A stretch of DNA of 64,000 nucleotides, taken from positions 975,663 through 1,039,662 of the forward strand of contig JARKND010000004.1 in the NCBI GenBank assembly GCA_029309925.1, in the 5' to 3' direction. Shown here piece after piece: positions 33,485-43,171 of this stretch; positions within the stretch are counted from its first letter, which is position 1; every line of letters starts with the position of its first letter. A program made the position numbers and the translations under genes. The notes beneath the pieces were generated by a model. It was given only the letters and a program-made list of their open reading frames with translations. It made no database searches and was not told where the DNA came from. Source of the stretch: Fulvivirgaceae bacterium JP3-4. GTDB taxonomy: Bacteria; Bacteroidota; Bacteroidia; Cytophagales; Cyclobacteriaceae.

Positions 33485-33805
33485 CTAGTTCGGTCTGTCC
33501 TGGCGGTCGTGTTTCTGGCGTCTGATATCGCGACTGGCCCGGTTTTGCTTCTGTTGCAATTTCGCACGCTCACGGGATGTTACCACGCCATCGGCTTTTG
33601 CCCTGCGTTCCGATCGCCTGATGTGACGCTGTTCCGCACGAAGTCTGCGGGTTTCCGACCTTGTTAATTCACCGGATGCTGCGCCCTGTCGGATCCGGCC
33701 ACGTTGCGCCTGCTGGCGTTCGTCAACACGCGGAGTTTCCTGAGCGAAGGATTGCATTACACCCACGAAGAGTACAAAGAGGAATACGAGAACTGAATTT
33801 TTCAT
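33485..33805 (-). CDS. Basic secreted protein rich in Arg, Gln and Lys
   Basis: 106 residues from MKNSVLVFLFVLFVGVMQSFA, a cleavable signal peptide; a Met 42 bases upstream would bury it. The mature part is very basic and helical, with two similar blocks: IRQGAASGELTRSETRRLRAEQ and the later ADGVVTSRERAKLQQKQNRASR, the order seen in a family of small periplasmic proteins in many Gram-negative genomes (recalled pattern, no family name). The repeated GxLTxxExxxL/DGxVTxxExxxL layout looks EF-hand-like. Function unknown; it may bind a polyanion or a metal. It lies 119 bases downstream of the TPR-kinase gene. Confidence 0.75.
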   Translation of the reverse strand: MKNSVLVFLFVLFVGVMQSFAQETPRVDERQQAQRGRIRQGAASGELTRSETRRLRAEQRHIRRSERRAKADGVVTSRERAKLQQKQNRASRDIRRQKHDRQDRPN

Positions 33806-33924
33806 GGCTAATGAATTTAAATGTACATAACACACCATCTGAACCAATTACGTCATCATCCATTATGGGGTACGCAGTTGAATTACGATGTTTTAATGCT
33901 TTGACATCAAAGCCCCTGAAAGGT

Positions 33925-36018
33925 TTAATTGGAAGGCGTGGAAACCTGGTGAAATTGTTTTTGCTGGGGGAAACGCACGACAAATTCGCTCCCCTTTCCC
34001 TGTTCGGTGGTAAGCTCTATCTTGCCCTTCAAACGGTCAACGAGGATTTTTACAATTGCAAGTCCCAGCCCATTGGATGTTTCACCAGCGGTGGGCCGTG
34101 CACTGAGTTTTTTAAACTTCTGAAAGAGAAATCCCTGATCAAAATTTGAGAAGCCCGGACCTCGGTCTTTTACACTTATCCAGAAATCATTTTGTGTTCT
34201 GTCTGCGGAAATATCTACGATTGAATTTTTAGGAGAAAATTTAATCGCGTTAGATAATAGATTATCGAAAATCCGGTCGAGGTACGATCGATCTGTCGTC
34301 ACTTCTTCATTTTCAACACGCTTTATATTGAGGTGAATACCCTTGCTGGCAGCGCGCTGCTGGAACGCCTCTGTCTTTTCAAGCAGGAAACTACTGATAT
34401 CGAAGGTGGTGTAGTTCGGCTCGACATTTTCCTCGATCATATGAACATCGAGAAGGTCAGTGATCAGATCAAGGCCGGAACCGGTGGCGTCACGGATCAT
34501 CGACAAATAATTGCGCTGATCCGGTGTAAGCTTGTTATCCATCTCCATCAGGTAGATCAATCCTTCAATGCGATTCAGCGGTGACTTCAAATCGTGCGCC
34601 ACGATGCTCATCAACGTATCCTTCTCATGATTAAGGTCAGAGAGCTGCTGATTTCGCTTTGAGAGTTTGTCATTCTGGTCGATAATTTCACCACGCTGAC
34701 TTTGAACCTCCTCGTTCCGTTTAACCAGTTGCTCATTAATGGTTCTTCTCTTCTTCGCGTTAAGCCATTGCAGAAGCCCGAGCATTGACACAAAGCCAAT
34801 AATAACAATCAGGATCAGGTTCTGCAGTTTCTGCTGCTGCACCTTTGATGCAATCTTTTCCTGATCAGCTTTCAATCCTGCGTTCTCCTGTTCCTTGCGC
34901 TGAATATCAATTTCAAACTGCAGGCGTTCAACCTGGCGTGCAAGGTCAAGATCCTTAATCGAGTCTTTGAGGATCAGGTATTGATTCTGGTGGCTGATGC
35001 TCGCGCGTGAATCCTTCAAGCGTTCAGAAACTTTCCAGAGATTGTAATACGCCTCCATCTTCGCATTGAGATCTTTCATGCGGTCCGCGATATCCAGCGA
35101 AAGCGAGAAATAATTTTTCGCTCCCTGAAAATCCTTCTTCTCCAGGAGGATCAGCCCCATGATCTGATACGCCTGAGGCATCATTCGAAGGTTGTTCCTT
35201 TTTTTGATCACGTCCATTCCGAGATTGACGATGTCTTCCGCTTCTTTCAGCCGGCCCTTCGCCAGATAGCTTTCCGCGAGATACGTTTTAATTTCCGCGA
35301 GATTGATCTCATCGTTGATCGTATGACCAGTTGAATCGGCAAGTTTCAGGTAATGAATTGCCTTGTCTTCATCATTCGCATCCTGGTAATGGCGCGCGAG
35401 ATAAACCAGCGCAGACATGATGTCCCGTGGATTTCCTAACGCGAGTCTGATTTCGTAAGCTTTTAAATAATTCTCTTCGGCTTTTTCATAATCGCGCTGA
35501 CTCTTATACAGGTTCGCCAGACTTTGGTATGTATAAGCAACTCCGGATGAGTCGTTGATGGCAGTGAAAATAGACCTGGCGGTGACAAAGTAGTCATACG
35601 ATCTTGACAGAATGCCCTGATCGTAAAACAAGCGGCCGATATTGTTGTTTGCGTGTGCAATCTGTAAGGAATCGTTCTGACTGGTGGCAATTTCAAGGGC
35701 TTGAGAGTAGTATTCAAAAGCCTTCAACCGCTCTCCTTTGTAATTCTTTGCAATGCCCAGCACGTTTACAGCACGCGCAAGACCCTTTTTGAGGTTCAGC
35801 TTTAGTCCAAGCTGATAGGCCATTTCGCTGTAGTAGGTCGTGCTGTCAGGATAGGCGAAACGATATTCCCACGCCAGGTCATTCAGAATATTGTACCGCT
35901 GTTCGGTCGGCTCGTTAGGAAGACTTGCCTTTATCTTTTCGATGAGCTCTAGGTTCTGAGCAAAGGCCAGCGATGGCAGCAAAAGCCAGAAAAAGACGAA
36001 AAAACGATACTGCTTCAC
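33925..36018 (-). CDS. Hybrid TPR sensor histidine kinase
   Basis: 697 residues. Signal sequence (FFVFFWLLLPSLAFA), then about seven to eight TPRs in the periplasm (residues 40-350, for example KGERLKAFEYYSQALEIA, RDYEKAEENYLKAYEI, GRLKEAEDIVNLGM), a membrane helix at about 400-418, a coiled coil rich in Gln/Arg/Asn (KRNEEVQSQRGEIIDQNDKL) and the kinase: H-box VAHDLKSPLNRI with H475, N-box DNLLSNAIKFSP, G1 DRGPGFS and G2 SNGLGLAIVK. The TPRs probably sense a protein partner in the periplasm. No response regulator gene is next to it. Common Bacteroidota architecture. Confidence 0.93.
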   Translation of the reverse strand: MKQYRFFVFFWLLLPSLAFAQNLELIEKIKASLPNEPTEQRYNILNDLAWEYRFAYPDSTTYYSEMAYQLGLKLNLKKGLARAVNVLGIAKNYKGERLKAFEYYSQALEIATSQNDSLQIAHANNNIGRLFYDQGILSRSYDYFVTARSIFTAINDSSGVAYTYQSLANLYKSQRDYEKAEENYLKAYEIRLALGNPRDIMSALVYLARHYQDANDEDKAIHYLKLADSTGHTINDEINLAEIKTYLAESYLAKGRLKEAEDIVNLGMDVIKKRNNLRMMPQAYQIMGLILLEKKDFQGAKNYFSLSLDIADRMKDLNAKMEAYYNLWKVSERLKDSRASISHQNQYLILKDSIKDLDLARQVERLQFEIDIQRKEQENAGLKADQEKIASKVQQQKLQNLILIVIIGFVSMLGLLQWLNAKKRRTINEQLVKRNEEVQSQRGEIIDQNDKLSKRNQQLSDLNHEKDTLMSIVAHDLKSPLNRIEGLIYLMEMDNKLTPDQRNYLSMIRDATGSGLDLITDLLDVHMIEENVEPNYTTFDISSFLLEKTEAFQQRAASKGIHLNIKRVENEEVTTDRSYLDRIFDNLLSNAIKFSPKNSIVDISADRTQNDFWISVKDRGPGFSNFDQGFLFQKFKKLSARPTAGETSNGLGLAIVKILVDRLKGKIELTTEQGKGSEFVVRFPQQKQFHQVSTPSN

Positions 36019-36120
36019 AGGGTTCAGCCTTCGGGGGTAAATTGGGTACTACAAAAATACAAAATCCGTTAACGACTTTTGCAACTCCGGGTTATACTTG
36101 ATTTGTTGAAGCGCCTGGAT

Positions 36121-37392
36121 TTATGTCTCCTCAAAATTAAGGTCCCGACCGTAAGTTTCATCAATGGCCCGCAAAGCGATAAAAGCAATAACAATGGTAC
36201 ATAGACCAACGGTTAGCGCACCATAAATGATCGCATAGTTTTTCGCCTCCGTCTCTGTTACCAGAGGAGTATAATGCGCAGTGAGGGCATCCCGCAGGAA
36301 CTTGAAAAACAGCGTCAGCGGAATCACCGTCCCTCGAATGAAATTGGGAACTGAGGTAGCCACAGTCGACCTTAAATTCGTTCCAAACTGTTCTGCCGCG
36401 ATGGTAACAAAAAGTGCCCAGTACCCGATTCCAAATCCAAGCGTGAAACAGGTGACATAGAAGAAGTCGGTGGACTTGAATGGTGAGAAAAGATAGAGTA
36501 AAATGAACAACAGCGTCAGTAGAATAAAGAGTGTTACCACCTTTTTTCGAGACTTGACTTTCTGACTCAGGAAACCACTCGATAGATCGCCTGCTGCAAG
36601 GCCAAGATAGCTGAACATGACCGCATCTCCTGCTGAGATAACTCCATTGATCGACAATGCTTTTGCGAACTCTGGCGAGAACGTGATCAGGATTCCGATG
36701 GCATACCAGATGGGGAGGCCGATAAAGATGCAGCCCATGAATCGCTTGAAGCGGACCTTGTCCGAGAAAAGCTGGAAGAAATTCCCGCGCGATATTTCTT
36801 TCGCTTTCGTTTGAAGAAATATCCCTGACTCGAACACACTTACCCGCGCCAGCAACAGAAGCAGGCCAAGTCCGCCTCCAATAAAGTACGCAACCTGCCA
36901 GTCGAAGATTTTCGAAATAAAATTCGCGAGCACAGCCCCCATCAGTCCAACCGTTGCAATGATCGTGGTACCATAGCCCCGCAGGTGAGGCGGAAGTGTT
37001 TCCGAAACCAAAGTTACGCCCGCACCCAACTCCCCTGCCAGTCCGATACCTGCGATGAAACGCAGGATAGAATACTGCTCCACCGTAGTGACGAAGCCGT
37101 TCGCAATGTTGGCAAGTGAATACAAAAGAATCGATCCGAAGAGAACAGAAAGCCTGCCGCGTTTGTCGCCCATGATGCCCCAGATCAACCCCCCCACCAG
37201 CAACCCAAACATCTGAATCTGAAGAAGCCTCTCTCCCTGATTAAATAACTCACTTTCTGGAACACCGAGCGAGATAAGACTTGGCCTTCGAACGATACTA
37301 AAAAGCAGGAGGTCATAGATATCCACAAAATAACCGAGGGCTGCAACAATTACCGGTAAACTAAACAGCTTGCGCAAATCTGAGTTTTGCAT
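36121..37392 (-). CDS. Major facilitator superfamily transporter
   Basis: 423 residues, about twelve membrane helices in two sets of six around a central loop near residues 195-215. The MFS signature A lies between helices 2 and 3 (GGLIWGIMGDKRGRLSVL), and the DIYDLLLFS motif in helix 1 is typical of the metabolite:proton symporter subfamily (ShiA/ProP/KgtP-like), whose members carry organic acids, betaine or related compounds. Substrate not assignable. Start at the Met just before helix 1. The gene stands alone; the divergent gene lies about 200 bases away. Confidence 0.92.
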   Translation of the reverse strand: MQNSDLRKLFSLPVIVAALGYFVDIYDLLLFSIVRRPSLISLGVPESELFNQGERLLQIQMFGLLVGGLIWGIMGDKRGRLSVLFGSILLYSLANIANGFVTTVEQYSILRFIAGIGLAGELGAGVTLVSETLPPHLRGYGTTIIATVGLMGAVLANFISKIFDWQVAYFIGGGLGLLLLLARVSVFESGIFLQTKAKEISRGNFFQLFSDKVRFKRFMGCIFIGLPIWYAIGILITFSPEFAKALSINGVISAGDAVMFSYLGLAAGDLSSGFLSQKVKSRKKVVTLFILLTLLFILLYLFSPFKSTDFFYVTCFTLGFGIGYWALFVTIAAEQFGTNLRSTVATSVPNFIRGTVIPLTLFFKFLRDALTAHYTPLVTETEAKNYAIIYGALTVGLCTIVIAFIALRAIDETYGRDLNFEET

Positions 37393-37588
37393 GAGTCAGG
37401 GTTCAACTTTCCAAGTTTAGCGCATTGCATCCGTAAAGCAAAAGCCCGCGACCGCAAAAGATTCGGGATCGCTTAGGGATACGTCTAAGTTGTAACCTGT
37501 ACAGTTCCGGTCTCCCCGCCCATCAAATTCCCGATTGGATTTTCTTAAATTAATCCTAAATCGATTGCCCAAACCTAAACCTTTCACT

Positions 37589-40500
37589 ATGAGAAGCACT
37601 TCCTTCTTGTTCATGATTGTGCTTTGCGTGTTCATTGCGCAGGCGCAGAAGAAAAACAGCACACCCAAACCGGCTCCCGGTATTGATCCGAAGCTTTACA
37701 GCGGAATGGAATGGCGCAACATCGGGCCTTTCCGCGGTGGCCGCTCTGCAGCCGTTACAGGTGTAGCCGGCAAACCCAACCTATATTATTTTGGCTCCGT
37801 GGGGGGTGGCGTGTGGCGTACGACTGACGCAGGAAACACGTGGGAAAATATTTCTGATGGATTTTTTGGAGGATCGATTGGTTCGATTGCCGTCAGTGAT
37901 TGGGACAATAACGTCATCTACGTTGGCGGAGGTGAAGTGACAGTGAGAGGCAACGTTTCCTATGGTTACGGCATGTGGAAATCTGTCGATGCAGGTAAGA
38001 CATGGAAGTCAGTGGGGCTGAAGGATTCAAGACACATTGTAAGGATCAGCATTCATCCTAAAAATCCTGACCTGGTTTACGCTGCGGTACTGGGAGATTT
38101 GTTCAAGTCATCTGAGGAACGGGGCATATATCGCTCAACGGATGGCGGTGCAACGTGGAAAAGAATTCTTTTCGCTAACGCGGATGCAGGCGCTGTCGAC
38201 CTTTGCATGGATCCGAACAATCCGCGAATTCTTTTTGCATCGACATGGCGAATCAGGCGAACTCCTTATTCACTCGAAAGTGGCGGAGCAGGTTCTGCAA
38301 TGTGGAAATCGACCGATGGAGGAGACACATGGGAAGATATTTCAAAGAACGAAGGATTGCCAAAGGGCATCTGGGGTATTGTCGGTGTTTCAGTTTCTCC
38401 CGTCAATTCAAACCGGATCTACAGCATCATCGAAAATGAAAACGGTGGCGTATATCGCTCCGATGATGGTGGCAAGACGTGGCGCAAAATGAATGATGAC
38501 CGGAACCTTCGGCAGCGCGCATGGTACTACAGCCGCATTTATGCCGACACAAAAGAAGAAGACATCGTTTATGTGATGAATGTCGCTTACCACAAATCGA
38601 AAGACGGAGGAAGAACATTCCAGGCGATGAACGCAAATCACGGAGACCATCACGACCTCTGGATTGCACCGGAAGACAATCAACGCATGATCATTGGTGA
38701 CGATGGCGGAGGCCAGGTCACCTTTGACGGTGGCAGCAACTGGTCGACATACGAAAACCAGCCTACCGCGCAGTTCTATCGCGTCATCACTGACAATCAT
38801 TTTCCGTATCGCATCTATGGTGCGCAGCAGGATAACTCCACAGTAAGAATTCTCCATCGGACTGACGGATCTGCGATCACAACAAAAGACTGGGAAGATA
38901 CCGCTGGTGGCGAGAGTGGTCATCTGGCAGTCGATCCAACCGATGAAGACGTAGTGTATGGTGGCAGCTACGATGGCTTCCTCACCCGAAAAAATCATCG
39001 CACTGGTGAAGAGCGGAGTATCAACCCGTGGCCAGACAATCCAATGGGCTGGGGAGCTGAAGGTGCGAAGTATCGCTTCCAGTGGAATTTTCCAATCTTC
39101 TTCTCACCTCACGACCCAAAGAAAATTTACGCTGCATCACAGCACCTGCATGCCAGCACCAACGGTGGTGAGAAATGGGAACTGATCAGTCCCGACCTCA
39201 CCACCAATGATACCTCCAAAATGAAATCATCTGGGGGCCCGATCACCAAAGACAACACCAGCGTTGAATACTATTGTACCATTTTCGCTGCCGCGGAATC
39301 TCCCTATGAGAAAGATGTAATTCTCGCGGGCTCTGATGACGGCATCCTGAGCCTCACGCGTGATGGCGGAAAATCGTGGAACAGAATCACACCTCCGATA
39401 ATGCCACAGTGGAGCATGATCAACAGCGTGGAGTTTGATCCTTTTGTGAAAGGTGGCGCTTACATCGCGGCAACGCGCTACAAACTTGGCGATTACAAGC
39501 CTTATCTTTTCCGCACAAAAGATTATGGCAAAACGTGGACAGCCATTACCAACGGAATCGATGCGAATCACTTCACGAGAGTCGTTCGTGCCGATCCTAG
39601 GCGTGAAGGATTATTGTATGCCGGAACAGAATCGGGCATGTATGTATCGTTTGATGATGGCGCTAACTGGAAACCTTTTCAACTCAACTTGCCGATTGTG
39701 CCGATCACCGATCTGACGATTAAGAACAACAATCTTATTGCAGCAACGCAGGGCAGAAGCTTCTGGATCATCGATGATTTAACACCGCTCCACCAGTTGA
39801 ACGAAAATGTTTCTGCAAGCAGTCCGTACCTCTTTAAGCCAATGGCTAGTTATCGCATGCCAGGAGGAGCACGCAGAACTCCGTCAAAAACAGAAGGACA
39901 AAATCATCCGGGCGGTGTCATGATCCATTATTTCCTCAGCGATACTGCAAAGACAAAAGTCAGCCTGGAAATTTTCGAGACAGACGGGACGCTGATCAAA
40001 AAATTTTCAACAAAACCCGATAAGAAGAACAAGGAAGAAGAAATGAAGATCAAGCCTGGCTTCAACCGTTTTGTATGGGACATGCGTTACGCTGACGCGG
40101 AGGGTTTCGATGGCCTCATCATGTGGGCTGCACGGCTCACCGGTCCGAAAGCTGTCCCAGGTGAATACAAAGCCAAACTTACCGTTAATGACAAACCACT
40201 GGAAACAACATTTATCATCCTGAAGGACCCGCGGACTACCACAACACCTGAAGGCATTCAGGAACAATTTGACTTCCTGATGCAGGTGCGCGATAAGGTT
40301 TCAGTCACCCATAAAGCAATCAAGAAAATCCGCACTGCGCGTGATCAGATCAATCGCGTAACTGAGCCGATGAAAGGTAAAGATGAAATGAAGCCGGTAG
40401 TTGAGATGGCGAAATCAATCAATGATGACATGCGCAAAATTGAAGAAGCGCTTTACCAGACTAAAAACCGAAGCGGACAGGATCCTTTGAACTTCCCGAT

Positions 40501-40711
40501 CAAACTTAACAACAAGCTCGCGGCCCTTGCCGGGGAAGCAGACGGCAGTGACTACCGGCCGACCGAGCAGGTGCGCGCGGTTTATGCGGAGATCACGGGC
40601 AAGATCGATGCGCAACTTGCACTGCTCGACAAGATCTTTAACGAGCGGATACCTTCATTCAACAAACTCGTGAAAGAAAAGAACATCGATGCAGTCGCGT
40701 TTAGTGAATAG
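37589..40711 (+). CDS. Large secreted BNR/sortilin-type beta-propeller protein
   Basis: 1040 residues from MRSTSFLFMIVLCVFIAQAQ, a signal peptide chosen over an in-frame Met 54 bases earlier. The first 700 residues carry many Asp-box (BNR) repeats of the form S-T-D-G-G-x-T-W (YRSTDGGATWKR, WKSTDGGDTWEDIS, YRSDDGGKTWRKM, TRDGGKSWNR), as in sortilin/VPS10 propellers and sialidase-like proteins; annotated relatives are called glycosyl hydrolases, but no catalytic Asp set is evident. The last 300 residues look like a fibronectin-like strand region plus a helical end. Exported, probably surface or periplasmic. A short terminator follows. Confidence 0.88.
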   Translation: MRSTSFLFMIVLCVFIAQAQKKNSTPKPAPGIDPKLYSGMEWRNIGPFRGGRSAAVTGVAGKPNLYYFGSVGGGVWRTTDAGNTWENISDGFFGGSIGSIAVSDWDNNVIYVGGGEVTVRGNVSYGYGMWKSVDAGKTWKSVGLKDSRHIVRISIHPKNPDLVYAAVLGDLFKSSEERGIYRSTDGGATWKRILFANADAGAVDLCMDPNNPRILFASTWRIRRTPYSLESGGAGSAMWKSTDGGDTWEDISKNEGLPKGIWGIVGVSVSPVNSNRIYSIIENENGGVYRSDDGGKTWRKMNDDRNLRQRAWYYSRIYADTKEEDIVYVMNVAYHKSKDGGRTFQAMNANHGDHHDLWIAPEDNQRMIIGDDGGGQVTFDGGSNWSTYENQPTAQFYRVITDNHFPYRIYGAQQDNSTVRILHRTDGSAITTKDWEDTAGGESGHLAVDPTDEDVVYGGSYDGFLTRKNHRTGEERSINPWPDNPMGWGAEGAKYRFQWNFPIFFSPHDPKKIYAASQHLHASTNGGEKWELISPDLTTNDTSKMKSSGGPITKDNTSVEYYCTIFAAAESPYEKDVILAGSDDGILSLTRDGGKSWNRITPPIMPQWSMINSVEFDPFVKGGAYIAATRYKLGDYKPYLFRTKDYGKTWTAITNGIDANHFTRVVRADPRREGLLYAGTESGMYVSFDDGANWKPFQLNLPIVPITDLTIKNNNLIAATQGRSFWIIDDLTPLHQLNENVSASSPYLFKPMASYRMPGGARRTPSKTEGQNHPGGVMIHYFLSDTAKTKVSLEIFETDGTLIKKFSTKPDKKNKEEEMKIKPGFNRFVWDMRYADAEGFDGLIMWAARLTGPKAVPGEYKAKLTVNDKPLETTFIILKDPRTTTTPEGIQEQFDFLMQVRDKVSVTHKAIKKIRTARDQINRVTEPMKGKDEMKPVVEMAKSINDDMRKIEEALYQTKNRSGQDPLNFPIKLNNKLAALAGEADGSDYRPTEQVRAVYAEITGKIDAQLALLDKIFNERIPSFNKLVKEKNIDAVAFSE

Positions 40712-40735
40712 TCCGTGTGAAGCTTCAAAGAAGGG

Positions 40736-40762
40736 GAATCATATAAGGTGATTCTCTTTTTT
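40736..40762 (+). terminator. Terminator-like hairpin
   Basis: GAATCA (40736-40741) pairs with TGATTC (40749-40754), seven-base loop, followed by a long T-rich run. Short stem, so only moderate support. The rest of the 298-base gap to the next gene contains no other recognised feature. Confidence 0.6.
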
Positions 40763-41009
40763 ATTTTTTCTTTTCGGAGACTTCGTTTGAAACTTACATC
40801 AAATAAGACTGCCTGCGCATCGCTCACCGCGCTGCAACGACACCTATAAGCGCAGACCGTGTTTCTGCGGCAGAAATTGATATCAAGATGTAAATAAAAC
40901 ATACCTCCATTTCTGCCATATACCCAGAATTAAGGATTGTAGCATTTCGAGACTTTCGCGTATCATTACTTTACTTTTCTCTGAACATTAACCTAATTAC
41001 CTGAGGAAC

Positions 41010-43169
41010 ATGAAAAAACATGTACTATTTGTTGGCTTTTTATTTCTGAGCTGTGGCGTTTGGGCGCAGAACAAGACACTGGGCGTTGGTGTAACTACAC
41101 CCAATGCAAACGCAGCACTTCACGTGGAATCACCCACGGGAAATCAAGGATTCATTTTACCACGCCTGACCACAGCGCAGCGCACTGCGGCTGGCTTTGT
41201 TAGCGCACTGGGTGCAGCAGATAACGGGCTGATGGTGTATGACACCAACCTTAACACAATCTTCATTTGGGATGGCGCTACATGGAAAAGCAGCGCACAG
41301 GTAGCGGGCGGCCCTAAGCTGGTTTATCCGTATGTCGACACCGTTGGGTCAGCTCCCAATAACTCGAACTTATTACGACTCGTCTACGCAGGCTCAGGCA
41401 CTGAAAACGTAGGCGTAGCGCATTTTGAAAATATGAATCCGAACAGTGGATTCTCGGCAATTTTCGGAAGAACAAACAGTGTAACAAATGGTGCAGCTGA
41501 TCTCGTGGTTAGCAACCCGTCCAATAATAATGATGCGCTTGGCGTAACTACAAACGGTTTGGGTACAGCCGCAAGACTAAGTGTCAACAATGCATCAAAC
41601 CAATCCGCTGCATTACATGTGAGCACCAACGGAACGGTAGGAACAACTGCGACAAATTCCGCTGCGATCCTTGCAGAGACGACTTCAGCATTTTCTGCAA
41701 TCACAGCGCTCATCCCAACCAGTGCAAGTCAAAGCAACGCAGTGAGCGGTATTACCAAATCATCGGATCCGGGTAGCTGGGCCGGCTACTTTTCTGCGCA
41801 GACAGGTACCGCGGTTTATGGAACCACGAACAGCAACGTTGGAGGAGGACTTGCGCCAGTAGGTGTGTATGGTGAAGCCAGAGGAACCGGATCAGTCGGA
41901 GGCGCGTTCTGGATTCAGAATGCTTCAAACAACTTTCCTGCGCTCTATTCCAATACCATCGGAATCGGACCTTCTCTGTCAGCCAACATCACCAACGCAT
42001 CAAATGCATCCCCAGCAGTTTTTAGTACTACGAACGGCCAGGGTGCTGCAGGACTTTTCCAACAAACCAACACCACGGTCTGGAGTCCTGCGCTCCAGGG
42101 AAGAACAGATGGGCAAGGCGCAGCAATTGCGGGAACTGCAACCGCCAACTCGACAAATGCGAACGCATCTGAATTCGTAGTGGCAAATGCAGCGAACCCA
42201 CGTCACGCTGTTCGCGCTGAAACACTCGGAACAGGAACGGCAGGGTATTTCTTCAACAACAACCCTGCAAACGCATCACCTGCCCTCATGTCAACAACAA
42301 ATGGAACAGGTGCCGCCCTGCAAGTAGAAACAGCTACCGGATTTGCCACGTTATTTGCGAGACGCGATGGTGCAACCAATGGGAACGCAGCGATCTTCGA
42401 TATTACCAATGCAGAAAACACCTACCCTACTCTACAAGCAAACACGCAAGGAACAGGTTCAGTGGCGAGTTTTAACGTCAACAACGCATCGAATAATGCA
42501 CCAGCGTTGTTCACGCAGACAAACGGTGGGGGATCCGCAGCGCACTTCCAGGTAACAGGCACAGGCGGTGGCTCAGCCATCTATGGATCAACATCCGGAT
42601 CCGGTAATGGACTGTTCATTAATCACACGGGTGGTTCAGGTAACCTTGCCATCTTCCAGAACAACGGAAGCAACGTTGCCCGTATCGACAAAACAGGTCA
42701 GGGTCTGTTCAACGGTGGCACAACAAGCTCAGGTGCTGACGTAGCGGAAATGTTTGACGTGGAAGGCGACCGCGGTGCGTATGAGCCAGGCGATGTGCTG
42801 GTCATCTCAGAAAATTCAGACCGTACAGTTGAAAAGAGCTCGGCTTCAAACTCTACGAAAGTAGCCGGTGTGTATGCTACGAAGCCAGGCGTGAAACTCA
42901 CCGAAAGAAATCTCGATGAGAACATGGATGATCTGGTTCCTATGGGAGTTATCGGAGTAATTCCAACAAAAGTTTGCTTACAGAACGGACCGATTAGACG
43001 TGGGGACTTACTTGTTACTTCATCAAAGACAGGTCATGCAATGAAAGCGATTCCGGCAATGATTAATGGCGTGGCAATCTATCCAACAGGAGCTATTCTC
43101 GGAAAAGCCCTTGAGAACTTCGATGGCAAGGAATCCGGACTGATCAATGTTTTGGTAAACGTTAAGTAA
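41010..43169 (+). CDS. Secreted repeat-rich surface protein
   Basis: 719 residues with a signal peptide (FVGFLFLSCGVWAQ). From about residue 100 to 570 the sequence is a long series of Asn/Ser/Thr/Ala/Gly repeats of roughly 30-60 residues with recurring elements such as NNASNNAPALFTQTNGGG, NASPALMSTTNGTGAAL and ADVAEMFDVEGD after the last copy; spacing suggests a beta-solenoid or fibre. The C-terminal 150 residues (EPGDVLVISENSDRTVEKSS ... GPIRRGDLLVTSSKTGHAMKA) form a domain I recall at the end of many bacterial fibre-like proteins. Likely an adhesin or tail-fibre-like structure. It starts an operon: the next gene begins two bases after its stop. Confidence 0.85.
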   Translation: MKKHVLFVGFLFLSCGVWAQNKTLGVGVTTPNANAALHVESPTGNQGFILPRLTTAQRTAAGFVSALGAADNGLMVYDTNLNTIFIWDGATWKSSAQVAGGPKLVYPYVDTVGSAPNNSNLLRLVYAGSGTENVGVAHFENMNPNSGFSAIFGRTNSVTNGAADLVVSNPSNNNDALGVTTNGLGTAARLSVNNASNQSAALHVSTNGTVGTTATNSAAILAETTSAFSAITALIPTSASQSNAVSGITKSSDPGSWAGYFSAQTGTAVYGTTNSNVGGGLAPVGVYGEARGTGSVGGAFWIQNASNNFPALYSNTIGIGPSLSANITNASNASPAVFSTTNGQGAAGLFQQTNTTVWSPALQGRTDGQGAAIAGTATANSTNANASEFVVANAANPRHAVRAETLGTGTAGYFFNNNPANASPALMSTTNGTGAALQVETATGFATLFARRDGATNGNAAIFDITNAENTYPTLQANTQGTGSVASFNVNNASNNAPALFTQTNGGGSAAHFQVTGTGGGSAIYGSTSGSGNGLFINHTGGSGNLAIFQNNGSNVARIDKTGQGLFNGGTTSSGADVAEMFDVEGDRGAYEPGDVLVISENSDRTVEKSSASNSTKVAGVYATKPGVKLTERNLDENMDDLVPMGVIGVIPTKVCLQNGPIRRGDLLVTSSKTGHAMKAIPAMINGVAIYPTGAILGKALENFDGKESGLINVLVNVK

Positions 43170-43171
43170 GA